From: VXMF01 sp965206775
GTDB taxonomy: Bacteria; Acidobacteriota; Terriglobia; Bryobacterales; UBA6623
Assembly (NCBI GenBank): GCA_965206775.1
Contig: CBDBKU010000002.1
Coordinates: 2,728,001-2,792,000 of the forward strand
Length of the DNA stretch: 64,000 bases
Reading direction: 5' to 3'
The notes below the pieces were generated by a model. The model did not search any database. It saw nothing but the letters and a program-made list of their open reading frames with translations, and was not told where the DNA came from. Of this stretch, positions 43,899 to 53,357 are shown in pieces; position 1 is the first letter of the stretch; every line of letters starts with the position of its first letter. The position numbers were made by a program, and so were the translations under genes.

Positions 43899-44861
43899 CT
43901 ACACCGAAGAGCCGCCGCTGAAGTTTGCCAGCTCGCGAACTTCAGCCATCGTCTGCGGGAGCGTTACGTTCGGGTGGTACTCGAGACCTGCGTAGCCATC
44001 GAATTTCCTGGCCTCCTGCAATTCGTAGATCGCTCGAAACACGTTCCGATAGTTGATCTCGCCGGTGCCAGGCTGCATGCGACCAGGGTGATCGCCGATC
44101 TGGAAGTGACCGATCAAGTCGATGTTGTTTTGGATCTGAAGGATCAGATCGCCGTCTGTAACCTGCACGTGGTAGATGTCAAACAGCAGCTTCACGTTCG
44201 GCGAGCCCACCCTGCGCAGCATCTCGAAGCCCTCTCGGGCTCCGGGCAGGAAGAATCCGGGGCGTGTGACGAGCGTGTTGATCGGCTCGATGACGATCGT
44301 CATCCCGGCCTTCTCCAGAATGGGCACTGCCTCCCGCAAGCTCGCCACGCAGCTGTCCATCTGCTCGGCCCGAGGCACGCCTTCGCGCTCGAATCCGGTG
44401 AGGACCACCAATCTCCGGCAATCGAACTCCGCCGCGACGGCCGAGGCGTCTGAAATCTCCTGAAGGAATCCGTCTCTTTCAGACGGATCCGTCAGGCTGC
44501 ATCCCGGAGCGCGCACGCCCTTGTTGGCCGTGATGCAGACGGCTTCAAGGCCATGCTTGCGCATAGCCGCGCCATAGGCGGTTCGTGCCTCCGCATTGCG
44601 CCAGTCGAACATCTCGAAGCCCTCGTATCCGTGACTCTTGGCCAGGGCCAGGCCTTCGTCAGGCGTGTACTTGACGTGAGGGTCGGGACGCGGGTCCTTT
44701 CGGTCCACCGTATCTACCGGAAGTCCGCGTTCATTCCCGCGGAACATGTCGCACGTAACCGATAGCTTGAGGCCATTGGTCGGGGCCTCGGCCGGCCGGC
44801 CGCAGGCGACCGCGAACGGCACACTTCCCGCAAGTGATGAGAGAAATTGCCTTCTCTGCAT
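43899..44861 (-). CDS. hydroxypyruvate isomerase-like TIM-barrel protein, Tat-type signal
   Basis: 320 aa from ATG 44861. The N-terminus RRQFLSSLAGSVPFAVACG combines a twin-arginine-like motif with a possible lipobox (AVAC). The barrel resembles Hyi/sugar-phosphate isomerase-epimerase proteins: GYEGFEMFDWRNAEA, MTIVIEPINTLVTRPGFFLP, KLLFDIYHVQVTDGDL, IGHFQIGDHPGRMQPGTGEI and GYAGLEYHPN. These carry the Glu, Asp, His and Glu of the metal site. It is the last gene of a minus-strand set with two dehydrogenases and another isomerase, all exported. A likely role is isomerising keto-sugars or related acids produced by the dehydrogenases; the actual substrate is unknown. Confidence 0.85.
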   Translation of the reverse strand: MQRRQFLSSLAGSVPFAVACGRPAEAPTNGLKLSVTCDMFRGNERGLPVDTVDRKDPRPDPHVKYTPDEGLALAKSHGYEGFEMFDWRNAEARTAYGAAMRKHGLEAVCITANKGVRAPGCSLTDPSERDGFLQEISDASAVAAEFDCRRLVVLTGFEREGVPRAEQMDSCVASLREAVPILEKAGMTIVIEPINTLVTRPGFFLPGAREGFEMLRRVGSPNVKLLFDIYHVQVTDGDLILQIQNNIDLIGHFQIGDHPGRMQPGTGEINYRNVFRAIYELQEARKFDGYAGLEYHPNVTLPQTMAEVRELANFSGGSSV

Positions 44862-44905
44862 GATTCTTCCGATTCCGTCGCGGCGAGTGCCCAGCACCGG
44901 GGCCG

Positions 44906-46042
44906 CTAGGCGCTCATCATCTCTTCCCAAGTGACTTCGCACCGAGCGTCCATCGCCATCCTGCCTAGGATCGCTGTCAGCGTGCTCTCGGCGCCTCTTA
45001 CGCCTGTGTTTTCCGGCTTGCCTTCAGCAATGCGTTGCACGAACGCTTCCATGGAGTCGAGCGTGTTGCTGCGCTTCGACTTCTCGACAACTTCGTCGCC
45101 GCGCCCGCGGTAGTGCCGCCAGCGCAGTTCCGAGGTCTCGATCATCCCGCTAGTCCCGAAGAACTGCTCGTGGACTTCCCGATAGCTGTTCGACCCGAGC
45201 GTAGATCCGGCGAGCGAAGCCAGAACTCCGTCCTCGTATGCGTAGACGACATTGTTGTTGTCCCGCATGTCCCCGGCACGATCCGCTGTCTTGGCTCCAC
45301 GGCCAACTGCGCTCACAGGGTGCCCGCCGAGGAACCAGTTCACGATATCGATGCAGTGGACGTTGTTCTCGACGACGAGGTCGCCTGCCAAATCCTTCCA
45401 GATATGCCAGCGACGGATCTTCTCGACCTCGGTCGAGGGGGGGATCCTCTCGGCAGAGGTCCGCGGGCTGGGGCCGGCCTTGAGGAAGTGAGCGTGAGCC
45501 ATCCGGATGTCCCCGATCGCGCCCGCTTCGTGCGCCTCTTTCGCCTTCTTGTAAGTGGCGGCGTAGCGGCGCTGGAAGCCCATCGTGATGTTGAGCTTGC
45601 GGTCCGCCGAATCCGAGGCACGCATGATCCGCTTGCAGTCCTCCACGCCCACAGCGGCAGGCTTTTCGATGTAGATGTGCTTGCCCGCCTTGACCGCCGC
45701 CTCGAAGTGCTCCGCATGCAGGAATGGAGGTGTGGCGATGATTACCGCGTCCACGTCAGTGTCGAGCAGTTCGTTCAGATTGTCGTATTCCTCCGGGGAC
45801 TGCGTGCCGATGCGGTCCTTGGCCTTGGCAATCTGCTCGTCAAAGAGATCGCACATCGCGACGAGCCTGGCATCGGTGGCTTCCAGCAGCGCGGACGCGA
45901 GCGAGCCGCCCCTGCCGCCGCATCCGATCAAGCCCACCGAAGGGGCCGAGTTAGCGGACGTGCCGCGAACGGCGGTCAGCGGCAGAGCCATTGCAGCCGC
46001 CCGCAATACCGTTCGCCTGGATGCTGTTCCTCGATTTCGCAT
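44906..46042 (-). CDS. Tat-exported Gfo/Idh/MocA-family dehydrogenase
   Basis: 378 aa. The signal region is SRRTVLRAAAMALPLTAVRG. The Rossmann start is VGLIGCGGRGGSLASALLEA and the EKP motif is YIEKPAAVGVEDCKRIM. The catalytic half contains WHIWKDLAGDLVVENNVHCI, with the conserved Asn and His, then DIVNWFLGGHPVSAVGRG. It belongs to the GGRGxxL subgroup, common among exported family members in Planctomycetota and Acidobacteriota. It is flanked closely by an isomerase gene (44 nt) and a second dehydrogenase (26 nt), forming a single probable operon. It probably oxidises a saccharide or polyol with a tightly bound NAD(P). Confidence 0.9.
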   Translation of the reverse strand: MRNRGTASRRTVLRAAAMALPLTAVRGTSANSAPSVGLIGCGGRGGSLASALLEATDARLVAMCDLFDEQIAKAKDRIGTQSPEEYDNLNELLDTDVDAVIIATPPFLHAEHFEAAVKAGKHIYIEKPAAVGVEDCKRIMRASDSADRKLNITMGFQRRYAATYKKAKEAHEAGAIGDIRMAHAHFLKAGPSPRTSAERIPPSTEVEKIRRWHIWKDLAGDLVVENNVHCIDIVNWFLGGHPVSAVGRGAKTADRAGDMRDNNNVVYAYEDGVLASLAGSTLGSNSYREVHEQFFGTSGMIETSELRWRHYRGRGDEVVEKSKRSNTLDSMEAFVQRIAEGKPENTGVRGAESTLTAILGRMAMDARCEVTWEEMMSA

Positions 46043-46068
46043 GAATGGTTTCCCCGTTCCGGCGCAGG

Positions 46069-47127
46069 CTAGGACATGATTCCCGACGCCCTCAATAGCG
46101 TCTCGTGGACCAACAGCTCGTGCTCGTAGGTGTACTTCAGAGGCGTCTTGGTCTTGAACGCTCGCGCGAACTCGACGAAATCAGAGACATAGCGTGGCTG
46201 CTCACCGATGTCCACGGTTTGCCAGCCCTGCTTGTAGGGGCCCCGGGCCTCGCGCATCGCTACTCTCATCTTGGAATGCCCTCCGAGCGGCTGGACCATG
46301 AACGTGCCGTCCGTGCCGATGACCTCGAACGAACGGTGGTCGCCTGATCCGTACATGCGGGCCGTCGTCGATACGAGCGCGAGCCCGCCTTCGTATTCGA
46401 GCACCGCGAGAGTGTTGTCCTTGAGGTTGTCGTCGACGCCGGTGTCATGGCGCAGCCAGGTGTGAACCTTGGTTGGCCTGCCGGTGAACTCGAGGACACG
46501 GTCGATGACGTGGCCGGCGAGTTCGAACATGGCCCCGCCGGGGTAGCGGGCTTCCAGTTCCCGCTGCGGCTGGTCGCGATCGGAATTGATGGTGGCGCGC
46601 ACCAAATGGACCTCGCCCAGCCAGCCTTGATTGGCGGCGTGGACAGCCGCGTTGATGCCCTCCTGGCCGCGCAGGACCCACCCCTTTTGCAGGAGCAGCT
46701 TCCTCGACCGGGCTTCGTCCACAAGGTCCTTGAACGGCTGGTAGGTGTCGCCCGCAGGCTTCTCGAGGTGGAGGTGCTTGCCGGCGGCGATTACCTTCTG
46801 CCCCCACGGGATGGCTTCCCACGGCTTGCACTCGGCGACCACGAGATCGATCGACTTGTCGCTGAGCAACTCGCTTTCCGACACCCAGGTCTGGCCCTTG
46901 TACAACGGATCCGCCGCCTGCTTTTTCTGAACGGCCGGATCGTGCTCGCAGATGCACGCGACCTCGTAGTCGGGCGAGTCGATCATGGCCTGGAGCTTGC
47001 CACGGACATGGCCGTGCTGCGTGCCGAGAACCGCCGCGCGGATCTTGGCCCCGGCGCCCTTGGCGCTCGACGCGGCGGCCATGGCCGCGCCGGACGAGAT
47101 TAGGAATTCCCTTCGATCGATGGACAT
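46069..47127 (-). CDS. Tat-exported Gfo/Idh/MocA-family dehydrogenase
   Basis: 352 aa with DRREFLISSGAAMAAASS as a twin-arginine signal. The Rossmann start is IRAAVLGTQHGHVRGKLQAM, which has a His-rich GTQHGH turn instead of the usual GxGxxG, similar to the HGHIYG of the protein at 848. The EKP motif is HLEKPAGDTYQPFKDLVD. A GGAMFELAGHVIDRVLEFTG segment holds the conserved His. It differs clearly from its neighbour at 44906, so the two likely act on different substrates or steps. It is in the same minus-strand set as two TIM-barrel isomerases. Confidence 0.9.
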   Translation of the reverse strand: MSIDRREFLISSGAAMAAASSAKGAGAKIRAAVLGTQHGHVRGKLQAMIDSPDYEVACICEHDPAVQKKQAADPLYKGQTWVSESELLSDKSIDLVVAECKPWEAIPWGQKVIAAGKHLHLEKPAGDTYQPFKDLVDEARSRKLLLQKGWVLRGQEGINAAVHAANQGWLGEVHLVRATINSDRDQPQRELEARYPGGAMFELAGHVIDRVLEFTGRPTKVHTWLRHDTGVDDNLKDNTLAVLEYEGGLALVSTTARMYGSGDHRSFEVIGTDGTFMVQPLGGHSKMRVAMREARGPYKQGWQTVDIGEQPRYVSDFVEFARAFKTKTPLKYTYEHELLVHETLLRASGIMS

Positions 47128-47177
47128 TGCGTTACCTCCATTCTTAGGCGCGGCTTCCGGCCGCCCTTCGTGGCCAA

Positions 47178-48128
47178 TCAGGCCGACCGTGGCATCGTAA
47201 GCGGCTTCAGATGCTGGTAGCTCTTGCGAACTGCCTCCTCCACCGGCATTACGTCGCCGAATGCTTGGTGAACCGTGAGATACCCCTCGTACCCCACTTC
47301 GTGCATCGCGTCGAACACTCCGTCAACATCGACGCCGCCTGACTCCCAAACGCCGATGTGGTCGACGGGCACCGGCCCCTTCTTCCATGTGTTGACGTTT
47401 GTAACTCCGTCTGGCGTCAACCTGTGGTTCTGGATGTAGAAATTGAACAGGTACGGCTCCATCTTGCGAATTGCGCCGATCCCGTAGTCCTCGCCGGCAA
47501 TGAACCAGTTGGCTGGCTCGTAGATGATTCCGAAGTTCGGCCGGCCGACCTCTTCCAGTACGCGCAGCGAACCGTCGACGGTCTCGAAGAGGCTAGCGCA
47601 GTGCGATTGATGGGCCAGGCGGACTCCCCGCTCCGCGGCCTCGTCGGCGGATTTCTGCGCGAATGCGATGTCCTCGTCCTTCTTCATGCAAACTCGGATG
47701 AGATCGGACCCGAGGGCGTCTGCGAGATCGAGGTACGGGGTGATGTTGCGCAGCAGCATCGGCCCCTCCTCGTTGTTGCTAGGCACGGCGAAGTCGCCCG
47801 TCACCATCGAGACCCGCAGGCCGGCCGCATTGATTTTTTCGCTGGCCTCGGCGACCTGCTCCGCCGGTGTGTGCGTTCCGAGCTGCGAGGCCCGCATGCA
47901 AAGCGCCTCGTAGCCGAGCGTCTCCGCAATGGCGATCAATTCGTCGATGGTCATCGTCGAATTGCGCTTGTCCGAGAACGACTCCGCGACCCGCACGGAA
48001 AGGGAGAGCTTCATTGGGGCCTCGGGGGCTGCCGGCTCGGTGTCGGTCTCCGCGGATTCAGGCTGGGAGCAGCCGTAAACCGATAGTCCGGCCGCGGCTG
48101 CGAGGAAGGATCGTCTGGATCGCTGCAT
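47178..48128 (-). CDS. sugar phosphate isomerase/epimerase-like lipoprotein, Tat-type signal
   Basis: 316 aa from ATG 48128. SRRSFLAAAAGLSVYGCSQP combines a twin-arginine motif with a lipobox (VYGC), so it is probably a lipid-anchored exported protein. A low-complexity Glu/Pro/Ala linker follows. The TIM barrel shows ETLGYEALCMRASQLGTHTP, GSDLIRVCMKKDED, GVRLAHQSHCASLFETVDGS, NFGIIYEPANWFIAGEDYGI, FNFYIQNHRL and YEGYLTVHQAFGD, supplying His, Glu and Asp metal ligands. It is the first gene of the four-gene minus-strand set ending at 43899. The set looks like an extracytoplasmic sugar-modification module. Confidence 0.85.
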   Translation of the reverse strand: MQRSRRSFLAAAAGLSVYGCSQPESAETDTEPAAPEAPMKLSLSVRVAESFSDKRNSTMTIDELIAIAETLGYEALCMRASQLGTHTPAEQVAEASEKINAAGLRVSMVTGDFAVPSNNEEGPMLLRNITPYLDLADALGSDLIRVCMKKDEDIAFAQKSADEAAERGVRLAHQSHCASLFETVDGSLRVLEEVGRPNFGIIYEPANWFIAGEDYGIGAIRKMEPYLFNFYIQNHRLTPDGVTNVNTWKKGPVPVDHIGVWESGGVDVDGVFDAMHEVGYEGYLTVHQAFGDVMPVEEAVRKSYQHLKPLTMPRSA

Positions 48129-48447
48129 TATCGGGGTGGCTCCCTGTGTTCCGTGCATAGTGTCGCACTTGGAGCTGGCACGATACCGCGCAAGTTGCGC
48201 TTCCCTCCTGCTTCCGCTCCGAATCCTGAGGGCACGCCACTAGTTTCTCCATGGACACGTAGCTCCCAAGGGTTCGCATGCAGCTCCGCGGGGCCTGTCT
48301 CGACGGGTAGGATCCGATCCTTCGCTCAAGGCGGCCCGGCACGATCCGCATCAGCTGGATCGACTCCTTGGCGGCGTCTGTGCCGTGCAGGCCGATACCG
48401 GCCGGCCCGGCGACGGCCGAGAGCGCGCCGGGTACAATCGACCCGCC
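48129..48447 (+). other. divergent intergenic region
   Basis: 319 bases between the divergent isomerase and esterase genes; no small gene seen. TACAAT at 48433-48438 ends 9 nt before the esterase ATG, again close to a leaderless arrangement. Confidence 0.4.
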
Positions 48448-50085
48448 ATGCCACCAATCGCCTTCTGTCTCAAGATTCTGGCGCTTCTCGTGCTGTCGGC
48501 CGCAGCGTCGGTCGCACAGACGAACGCTCCGGAGCCCTCCGGTGGGGTTTGGCGCTGTCGCGACTTGATCTTGAACAATCGGGTCACGCTCATCTACGCA
48601 GATGCGCGAACAGTCTCCGAACCAGCCACCGCTCACTGCTACGTCAAGGGAATCATCGCGGGTTCCATTGCGTTCCACGTCCAGATGCCGTTTCCGGAGA
48701 ATTGGAATGGCCGCCTGGTACATCGGGGCGATGGCGGAGCCGATGGCGACCTGGACTTCAGCGACAGCCTAGTCACCCAGGGATACGCTGTGGTCAACAG
48801 CAACACGGGCCACGATGTTGGCGCCACGGGCGACCTGTGGGCATTCCGGGACAACCGCGCCGAGGAGGATTTTGCCTACCGAGCCGTGCATTTCGCGACG
48901 AACGCCGCAAAGACCGTAGTGCGGGCCTACTACGGGAAGCCGCAGGATTTCGCCTATCACTTTGGCTGCTCGAGCGGCGGCCGTCAGGGGCTGCTCGCCG
49001 CGCAGCTCTTTCCCTATGATTTCGACGGGATCATCGCCGGCGCTCCAGGGCATCGCCGAATAGCGCGTAGAGTGTATCGGCTGAGCACGCAGAGACGGCT
49101 GTTCGCCGACGACTTCGCGGCAAACCTTGCCTTCGACGCCGACGGAGACGGGAAGCAGGAGAGCCTGGGGAAGATCGATCTGATTGCCAGCGCCGTGCTT
49201 GACCGGTGCGACGCTGTTGACGGCATTCGAGACGGAATTATCGAACCTCCGTTCTGCGAGTTCGACCCGCGCTCCGACCTGCCTGCATGCCCGGATGGGA
49301 CCGACCGCGAGGACTGCTTGACTTCGCAACAGATCGGGTCGGTCGAGCACCTCTACGACGGTGTGCGCAACAGCGCCGGCGAACTGGTTTATCCCGGTAT
49401 CCCCCTCGGGACCGAACGCCAGTGGCCGCGCCTGCTCATTCCGCACGTCGGCAACGACTTCGTGCCCAGCGCCCTGCGCTCGGGCTCCGCTCTTGCGTAT
49501 ACCTTCTATCGAGAGGATCCCGGGCTGCTGCCGCCGGACCTCGCTGACACGAACTACGAATTGGTGAAGGACGCGGAACTGCCCGAATGGGCCTGGTGGG
49601 AGTTTGAAACCGACGACTTCGGTTCGAGCGCAATGTCGGAGGCTGTCGGCCTAACCAACGCGACGAATCCGAACATCGAACGCTTCCTGCTCCGAAAGGG
49701 AGGAAAGCTCCTGCTCTATCACGGCTGGGCCGACGGCGTCATCCCGCCCGAACCGACCCTCGAGTATCACGCCGAGGTCGTATCCGCGGTATTTGGTGGC
49801 GATGCGGACGAAGCGGGGCAACACATGCGCTTGTTCATGGCACCGGGGATGGCGCACTGCCGCGGAGGAGTTGGCCCGAACGAGGCCGACTACCTGACCG
49901 CTCTCGATACTTGGGTGGCTGGAGGCCTGGCTCCGGAAACTATCCTGGCGCGGCACACTACAGACGGGATCGTGGACAACGAGCGTCCCCTCTGCCCCCA
50001 TCCGAAGCGCGCGATCTACACCGGGCCGGAGGAACACGCCAACGATCCCGTCCACTGGACAGCTGCGAATTTCGAGTGTGAGTAG
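48448..50085 (+). CDS. tannase/feruloyl esterase-family protein, exported
   Basis: 545 aa from ATG 48448, with a signal peptide (ILALLVLSAAASVAQ). It is an alpha/beta-hydrolase of the tannase family, which cleaves phenolic esters such as galloyl or feruloyl groups from plant material. Family residues are visible: the nucleophile Ser175 in HFGCSSGGRQ, preceded by Cys174; the Asp in YHGWADGVIPP; and the His with its Cys in GMAHCRGGVG. This is the CS-D-HC arrangement in which a disulfide links the catalytic Ser and His regions. A lid-like segment with paired Cys and a DGDGKQE calcium-like loop lies between. A -10-like TACAAT sits just upstream, and no ribosome site is apparent. Confidence 0.9.
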   Translation: MPPIAFCLKILALLVLSAAASVAQTNAPEPSGGVWRCRDLILNNRVTLIYADARTVSEPATAHCYVKGIIAGSIAFHVQMPFPENWNGRLVHRGDGGADGDLDFSDSLVTQGYAVVNSNTGHDVGATGDLWAFRDNRAEEDFAYRAVHFATNAAKTVVRAYYGKPQDFAYHFGCSSGGRQGLLAAQLFPYDFDGIIAGAPGHRRIARRVYRLSTQRRLFADDFAANLAFDADGDGKQESLGKIDLIASAVLDRCDAVDGIRDGIIEPPFCEFDPRSDLPACPDGTDREDCLTSQQIGSVEHLYDGVRNSAGELVYPGIPLGTERQWPRLLIPHVGNDFVPSALRSGSALAYTFYREDPGLLPPDLADTNYELVKDAELPEWAWWEFETDDFGSSAMSEAVGLTNATNPNIERFLLRKGGKLLLYHGWADGVIPPEPTLEYHAEVVSAVFGGDADEAGQHMRLFMAPGMAHCRGGVGPNEADYLTALDTWVAGGLAPETILARHTTDGIVDNERPLCPHPKRAIYTGPEEHANDPVHWTAANFECE

Positions 50086-50360
50086 CGAGCCAAGGCGGCG
50101 GCTTTGCAGGACAGCAGAGTTTTGCGCTCGTGCCATCTGGTGGCGTCTGCGCCCGGAAGCCTTCGCGGCGCGACAGGCGGGCTGCAGCATCAGGGCCGAA
50201 TGGGCACCTTGCTTCCTGACCGCTGTGGGCGAACGTCCTCGAGTGGGAGACAGCCGAGCATCTTCGACCTGGTGTGAATAGCGCGCCTGTCCCGGGAAGC
50301 GGCGGCGGCCTCGGCGGGACGGTAAGAGCCGGGCCTGGACGCTCTCGGATACTATGAGGC
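50086..50360 (+). other. intergenic region with -10-like box before the serine hydrolase
   Basis: 275 bases without a gene. TACTAT at 50350-50355 ends 5 nt before ATG 50361, a candidate leaderless promoter without a clear -35. Confidence 0.35.
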
Positions 50361-51641
50361 ATGCCTACCCCCAAATCGCGAGCTCTGATCCTTGCCGCCG
50401 GCCTGCTCATTGTCCTGAGCGCATTCCATCCGGCCAGCGCTCAGGACCTAGTCCCAGGGGTTCCGGAAGCGGTAGCGGTCTCGTCGCACCGCCTCGCGCG
50501 CCTCGACGCCGCGCTGCAGGGATACGTTGGCGACGAGCGTCTGGCCGGTGCGGTCTTGCATGTCTCCCGACGGAGTCAGGTTGTCTATCACAAGGCGTTT
50601 GGAAAGCGCGATCTGGAGGCTGGTGCAGAGATGCAGAAGGATTCCATCTTTCGCATTGCCTCCCAGACCAAGGCGTTCATCAGCGTAGGAGTCATGGCAC
50701 TGCAGGAGCAGGGCAAGCTTCTCGTTACCGACCGGCTCGCAAAGCATCTGCCCGAGTTCGGCGCGACCACCGTGGCCGTCAAGAATGAAGCTGGCGGATA
50801 TGAGGTGGTTCCGAGCCGTCGTCCGATTTCGCTACGGGACCTGCTCACGCACACTGCAGGCATCAGCTATGGCAACGGTCCGGCGGAAGACCGGTGGGAG
50901 GACGCTGGCATACAAGGCTGGTACTTCGCCGACCGCAGCGAACCGGTTGGGCAAACAGTGGCGAAGATGGCGGCTCTGCCGTTTGACGCGCACCCCGGCG
51001 AGCGATGGGTCTATGGCTACAACACCGACATCCTTGGTGCAGTTGTGGAACGGGTCAGCGGTCAGCCTCTGGACGCGTTCCTGCGCGAAACGATCTTTGA
51101 GCCGCTCGCCATGAACGACACGCACTTCTACCTCCCGCAGAGCAAGGCTGATCGGCTCGCAACGGTCTACTCCGCTACTGAGAGCGGCATCGAGCGCGCT
51201 CCGGATCCTGGCCACATGGTCGGGCAAGGCCAGTACCTCAAAGGCCCTCGCACCAGCTTCTCCGGCGGGGCGGGACTGCTCTCGACTGCCCGCGACTATG
51301 CGCGGTTCCTTCAGATGATGCTCAACGGCGGCACGCTCGACGGTCGACGTGTCCTGAGCCGGAAGAGCGTCGAGCTGATGACCGTAGACCACCTTCATGG
51401 GATTGAGTTCAGGCCAGGCCAAGGGTTTGGGCTGGGGTTCTTCGTTGTCACGGATGTCGGAGCGCGAGGAATCCCGGGCACGGTTGGGGAATTCGGATGG
51501 GGAGGCGCCTACCACTCGACCTACTGGGTCGATCCCGCCGAGGAACTTGTCGTCGTTTACATGACGCAACTGATACCGGCTGGCGGGCTCGATGACCACG
51601 CGAAGGTCCGGGCGCTTGTCTACCAGGCGTTCGTGGACTAG
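50361..51641 (+). CDS. exported serine hydrolase of the beta-lactamase (class C/PBP-like) family
   Basis: 426 aa. Residues 1-27 are a signal peptide (LILAAGLLIVLSAFHPASAQ). The nucleophile motif SxxK is S101-Q-T-K104 in FRIASQTKAF. The YxN motif is in WVYGYNTDILG near residue 218, and a GGAYHSTYW segment replaces the KTG box, as in many esterase-type members. This family includes class C beta-lactamases, DD-peptidases and EstB-like esterases; most environmental copies are esterases or transacylases, so antibiotic resistance should not be assumed. It follows the tannase-family esterase on the same strand, but 275 nt away. Confidence 0.88.
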   Translation: MPTPKSRALILAAGLLIVLSAFHPASAQDLVPGVPEAVAVSSHRLARLDAALQGYVGDERLAGAVLHVSRRSQVVYHKAFGKRDLEAGAEMQKDSIFRIASQTKAFISVGVMALQEQGKLLVTDRLAKHLPEFGATTVAVKNEAGGYEVVPSRRPISLRDLLTHTAGISYGNGPAEDRWEDAGIQGWYFADRSEPVGQTVAKMAALPFDAHPGERWVYGYNTDILGAVVERVSGQPLDAFLRETIFEPLAMNDTHFYLPQSKADRLATVYSATESGIERAPDPGHMVGQGQYLKGPRTSFSGGAGLLSTARDYARFLQMMLNGGTLDGRRVLSRKSVELMTVDHLHGIEFRPGQGFGLGFFVVTDVGARGIPGTVGEFGWGGAYHSTYWVDPAEELVVVYMTQLIPAGGLDDHAKVRALVYQAFVD

Positions 51642-51929
51642 CGATCGTTTCGGCTGCCGAGCCCGCACGCCTTGGGTCCGGACTGGAGCGCCTGTGCAGG
51701 TCCGGTGCGGGCTAGCGGCCAAGAACCGCTTTGCCGTTCAGCTGCAGCGGATGTAGCCGATCCCCAAGCAGTCTTCCGATGTGGGCTGGAAGGCTGCTCC
51801 TGACTCGGGATGGCGTAGCCGTCGAAGCAGCCCCCAGCCTGATGTCCGTCATTCCGTCATGCCCGATTCATCGGTCGCCATCCTGGTGTGCGGCGAGGGG
51901 AATCATCGGAGGGCAATGGAACGGATTTC

Positions 51930-53357
51930 TCAGTGGCTGCTTGAAGCGAGCTGGTACATTTCGGCGGTGCACTCTCCAAGTGCATCCTTGAGCAACGGAT
52001 ACGGCTCGCCGTAGCCGTCGAGCAGGCCGGAATGCTGGCGGTCCAACTTGCGCGGAACCCGACTCGAGGCGTCGATCAAGCCGCAATAGTGCCAGCCGAC
52101 GAACTCCGGACGTGCGAATGCACTCCGAAAGAACTCGACCGTCCAGTCGACGCGCTGCTCGAGACTGTCGGCCACCGGCCCAAAGGGACGCGGCATGGTG
52201 GCAGTGATCATTGTGAATGCGGAGTCGCCATTGATCATCGGCTTGTCGACAAGCTCCGACCAGCGATCCAGCCCGGGTCTCTGTACCTCGTATCGAGCGT
52301 ACATCTGATAGAACACGATGTCTGTGTACTGGCTTGTGATCGGCAAGACCGTGTCCAGCGAATCGGTATTGGCATTGATTTTGTCGCCGAAGAACAAATG
52401 ATTCGAATCGTGCCGACGAATGGCGTCGCGCGCCGTCTGATAGTACTTGGCAACGACGCGCTTGAGGAACTCCACGTTGTCGCGAGTCTCGTTGCCGTTC
52501 GATAGATCTGTTCGAGTCCGCCATTGCTCCGCGGTTGCGAGCGCGCCGAACGAGTCGAAGCGGGTGCCATACGTCGCGTTGAAGTCGCCAATCTTCCCGC
52601 GATAGACATCCCGCATCGTCTCGACGTACGCCAGCTTTCCTGGCGCTTGTCCGCCGAGGTTCCGCAACCGACGCGGCCAGCCGATGCGGGACTCCCGCCG
52701 AGCTCCGCCGATGACGTCAGGACGTTCCCGGCAATCCTCTTCCGTCAGCAACGGGCAGTCGGTCATGGCGTAGGCGAGCAGGAACGGATCGTCCCTCGCG
52801 CGAGCGGCGATCTCGCTCGCCAGCCGATCGCAGTGGCGAGCGAATTCATCGGCAAAGACATCCACAAAGTTGTCGTCGGGGATCTCGGTCTTCCAGTGCG
52901 GGATGTTGACAAAGTGTATCGGTTGCACGTAGGGCATGGACGGCCCCGGGGTGTTTACGACGTCCAGGGAAGTGTGGACTCCTACGGTATTGAAGCCGTA
53001 CTCGCGGCAGGTCTGCAGGAACCAGGCCTTCAGTTCCGTTCGAAACCCGCTACCATGCAGGTCGTTCAGGCCGAGCCGCGCCTTCCAAGCGTTGCGGTTG
53101 TACTCCTGATTCCACAGATCGGTATGCAAGTGATTGATTCCGAAGCTCAGGAATGCATTGCCGTCGGGAGTCACCAGCCACCATCGGTCGTCCTTTTCCA
53201 CCCGGAAGAAACCCGTGGCTTCGAACTTCTTTCCGGCCCAGCCGCCGAAGCGATCCAACTCGTTGTCGGCGGCCGAACTGCTCGCGGACAAGTGCTGGAT
53301 AAACGGGTGGCTAATGGCGGCGGCCATCGCGCCTCGGGCTAGGTCTCGCCGGTTCAT
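51930..53357 (-). CDS. putative glycoside hydrolase (agarase/GH5-GH50-like TIM barrel), exported
   Basis: 475 aa from ATG 53357, with GGGGAGA just upstream deciding the start over a 94-codon longer frame. MNRRDLARGAMAAAISHPF is a twin-arginine-like signal. DRWWLVTPDGNAFLSFGINH is the opening seen in agarase-like and other clan-A hydrolases; YGFNTVGVHTS, DPFLLAYAMTDCPLL, DSNHLFFGDKIN, YTDIVFYQMYAR and VGWHYCGLIDAS follow as barrel strands. The usual catalytic Glu at the end of strand 4 (NE) may be replaced: the equivalent position reads MTDCP. Either the acid/base lies elsewhere or the enzyme is atypical. The family call is tentative; a polysaccharide substrate is inferred from fold and neighbours. 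Confidence 0.65.
   Translation of the reverse strand: MNRRDLARGAMAAAISHPFIQHLSASSSAADNELDRFGGWAGKKFEATGFFRVEKDDRWWLVTPDGNAFLSFGINHLHTDLWNQEYNRNAWKARLGLNDLHGSGFRTELKAWFLQTCREYGFNTVGVHTSLDVVNTPGPSMPYVQPIHFVNIPHWKTEIPDDNFVDVFADEFARHCDRLASEIAARARDDPFLLAYAMTDCPLLTEEDCRERPDVIGGARRESRIGWPRRLRNLGGQAPGKLAYVETMRDVYRGKIGDFNATYGTRFDSFGALATAEQWRTRTDLSNGNETRDNVEFLKRVVAKYYQTARDAIRRHDSNHLFFGDKINANTDSLDTVLPITSQYTDIVFYQMYARYEVQRPGLDRWSELVDKPMINGDSAFTMITATMPRPFGPVADSLEQRVDWTVEFFRSAFARPEFVGWHYCGLIDASSRVPRKLDRQHSGLLDGYGEPYPLLKDALGECTAEMYQLASSSH

Noticed and set aside
50361..51641. Beta-lactamase conferring antibiotic resistance
   Set aside because: SxxK and YxN are present, but the KTG box is not and the family is dominated by esterases; resistance cannot be inferred.
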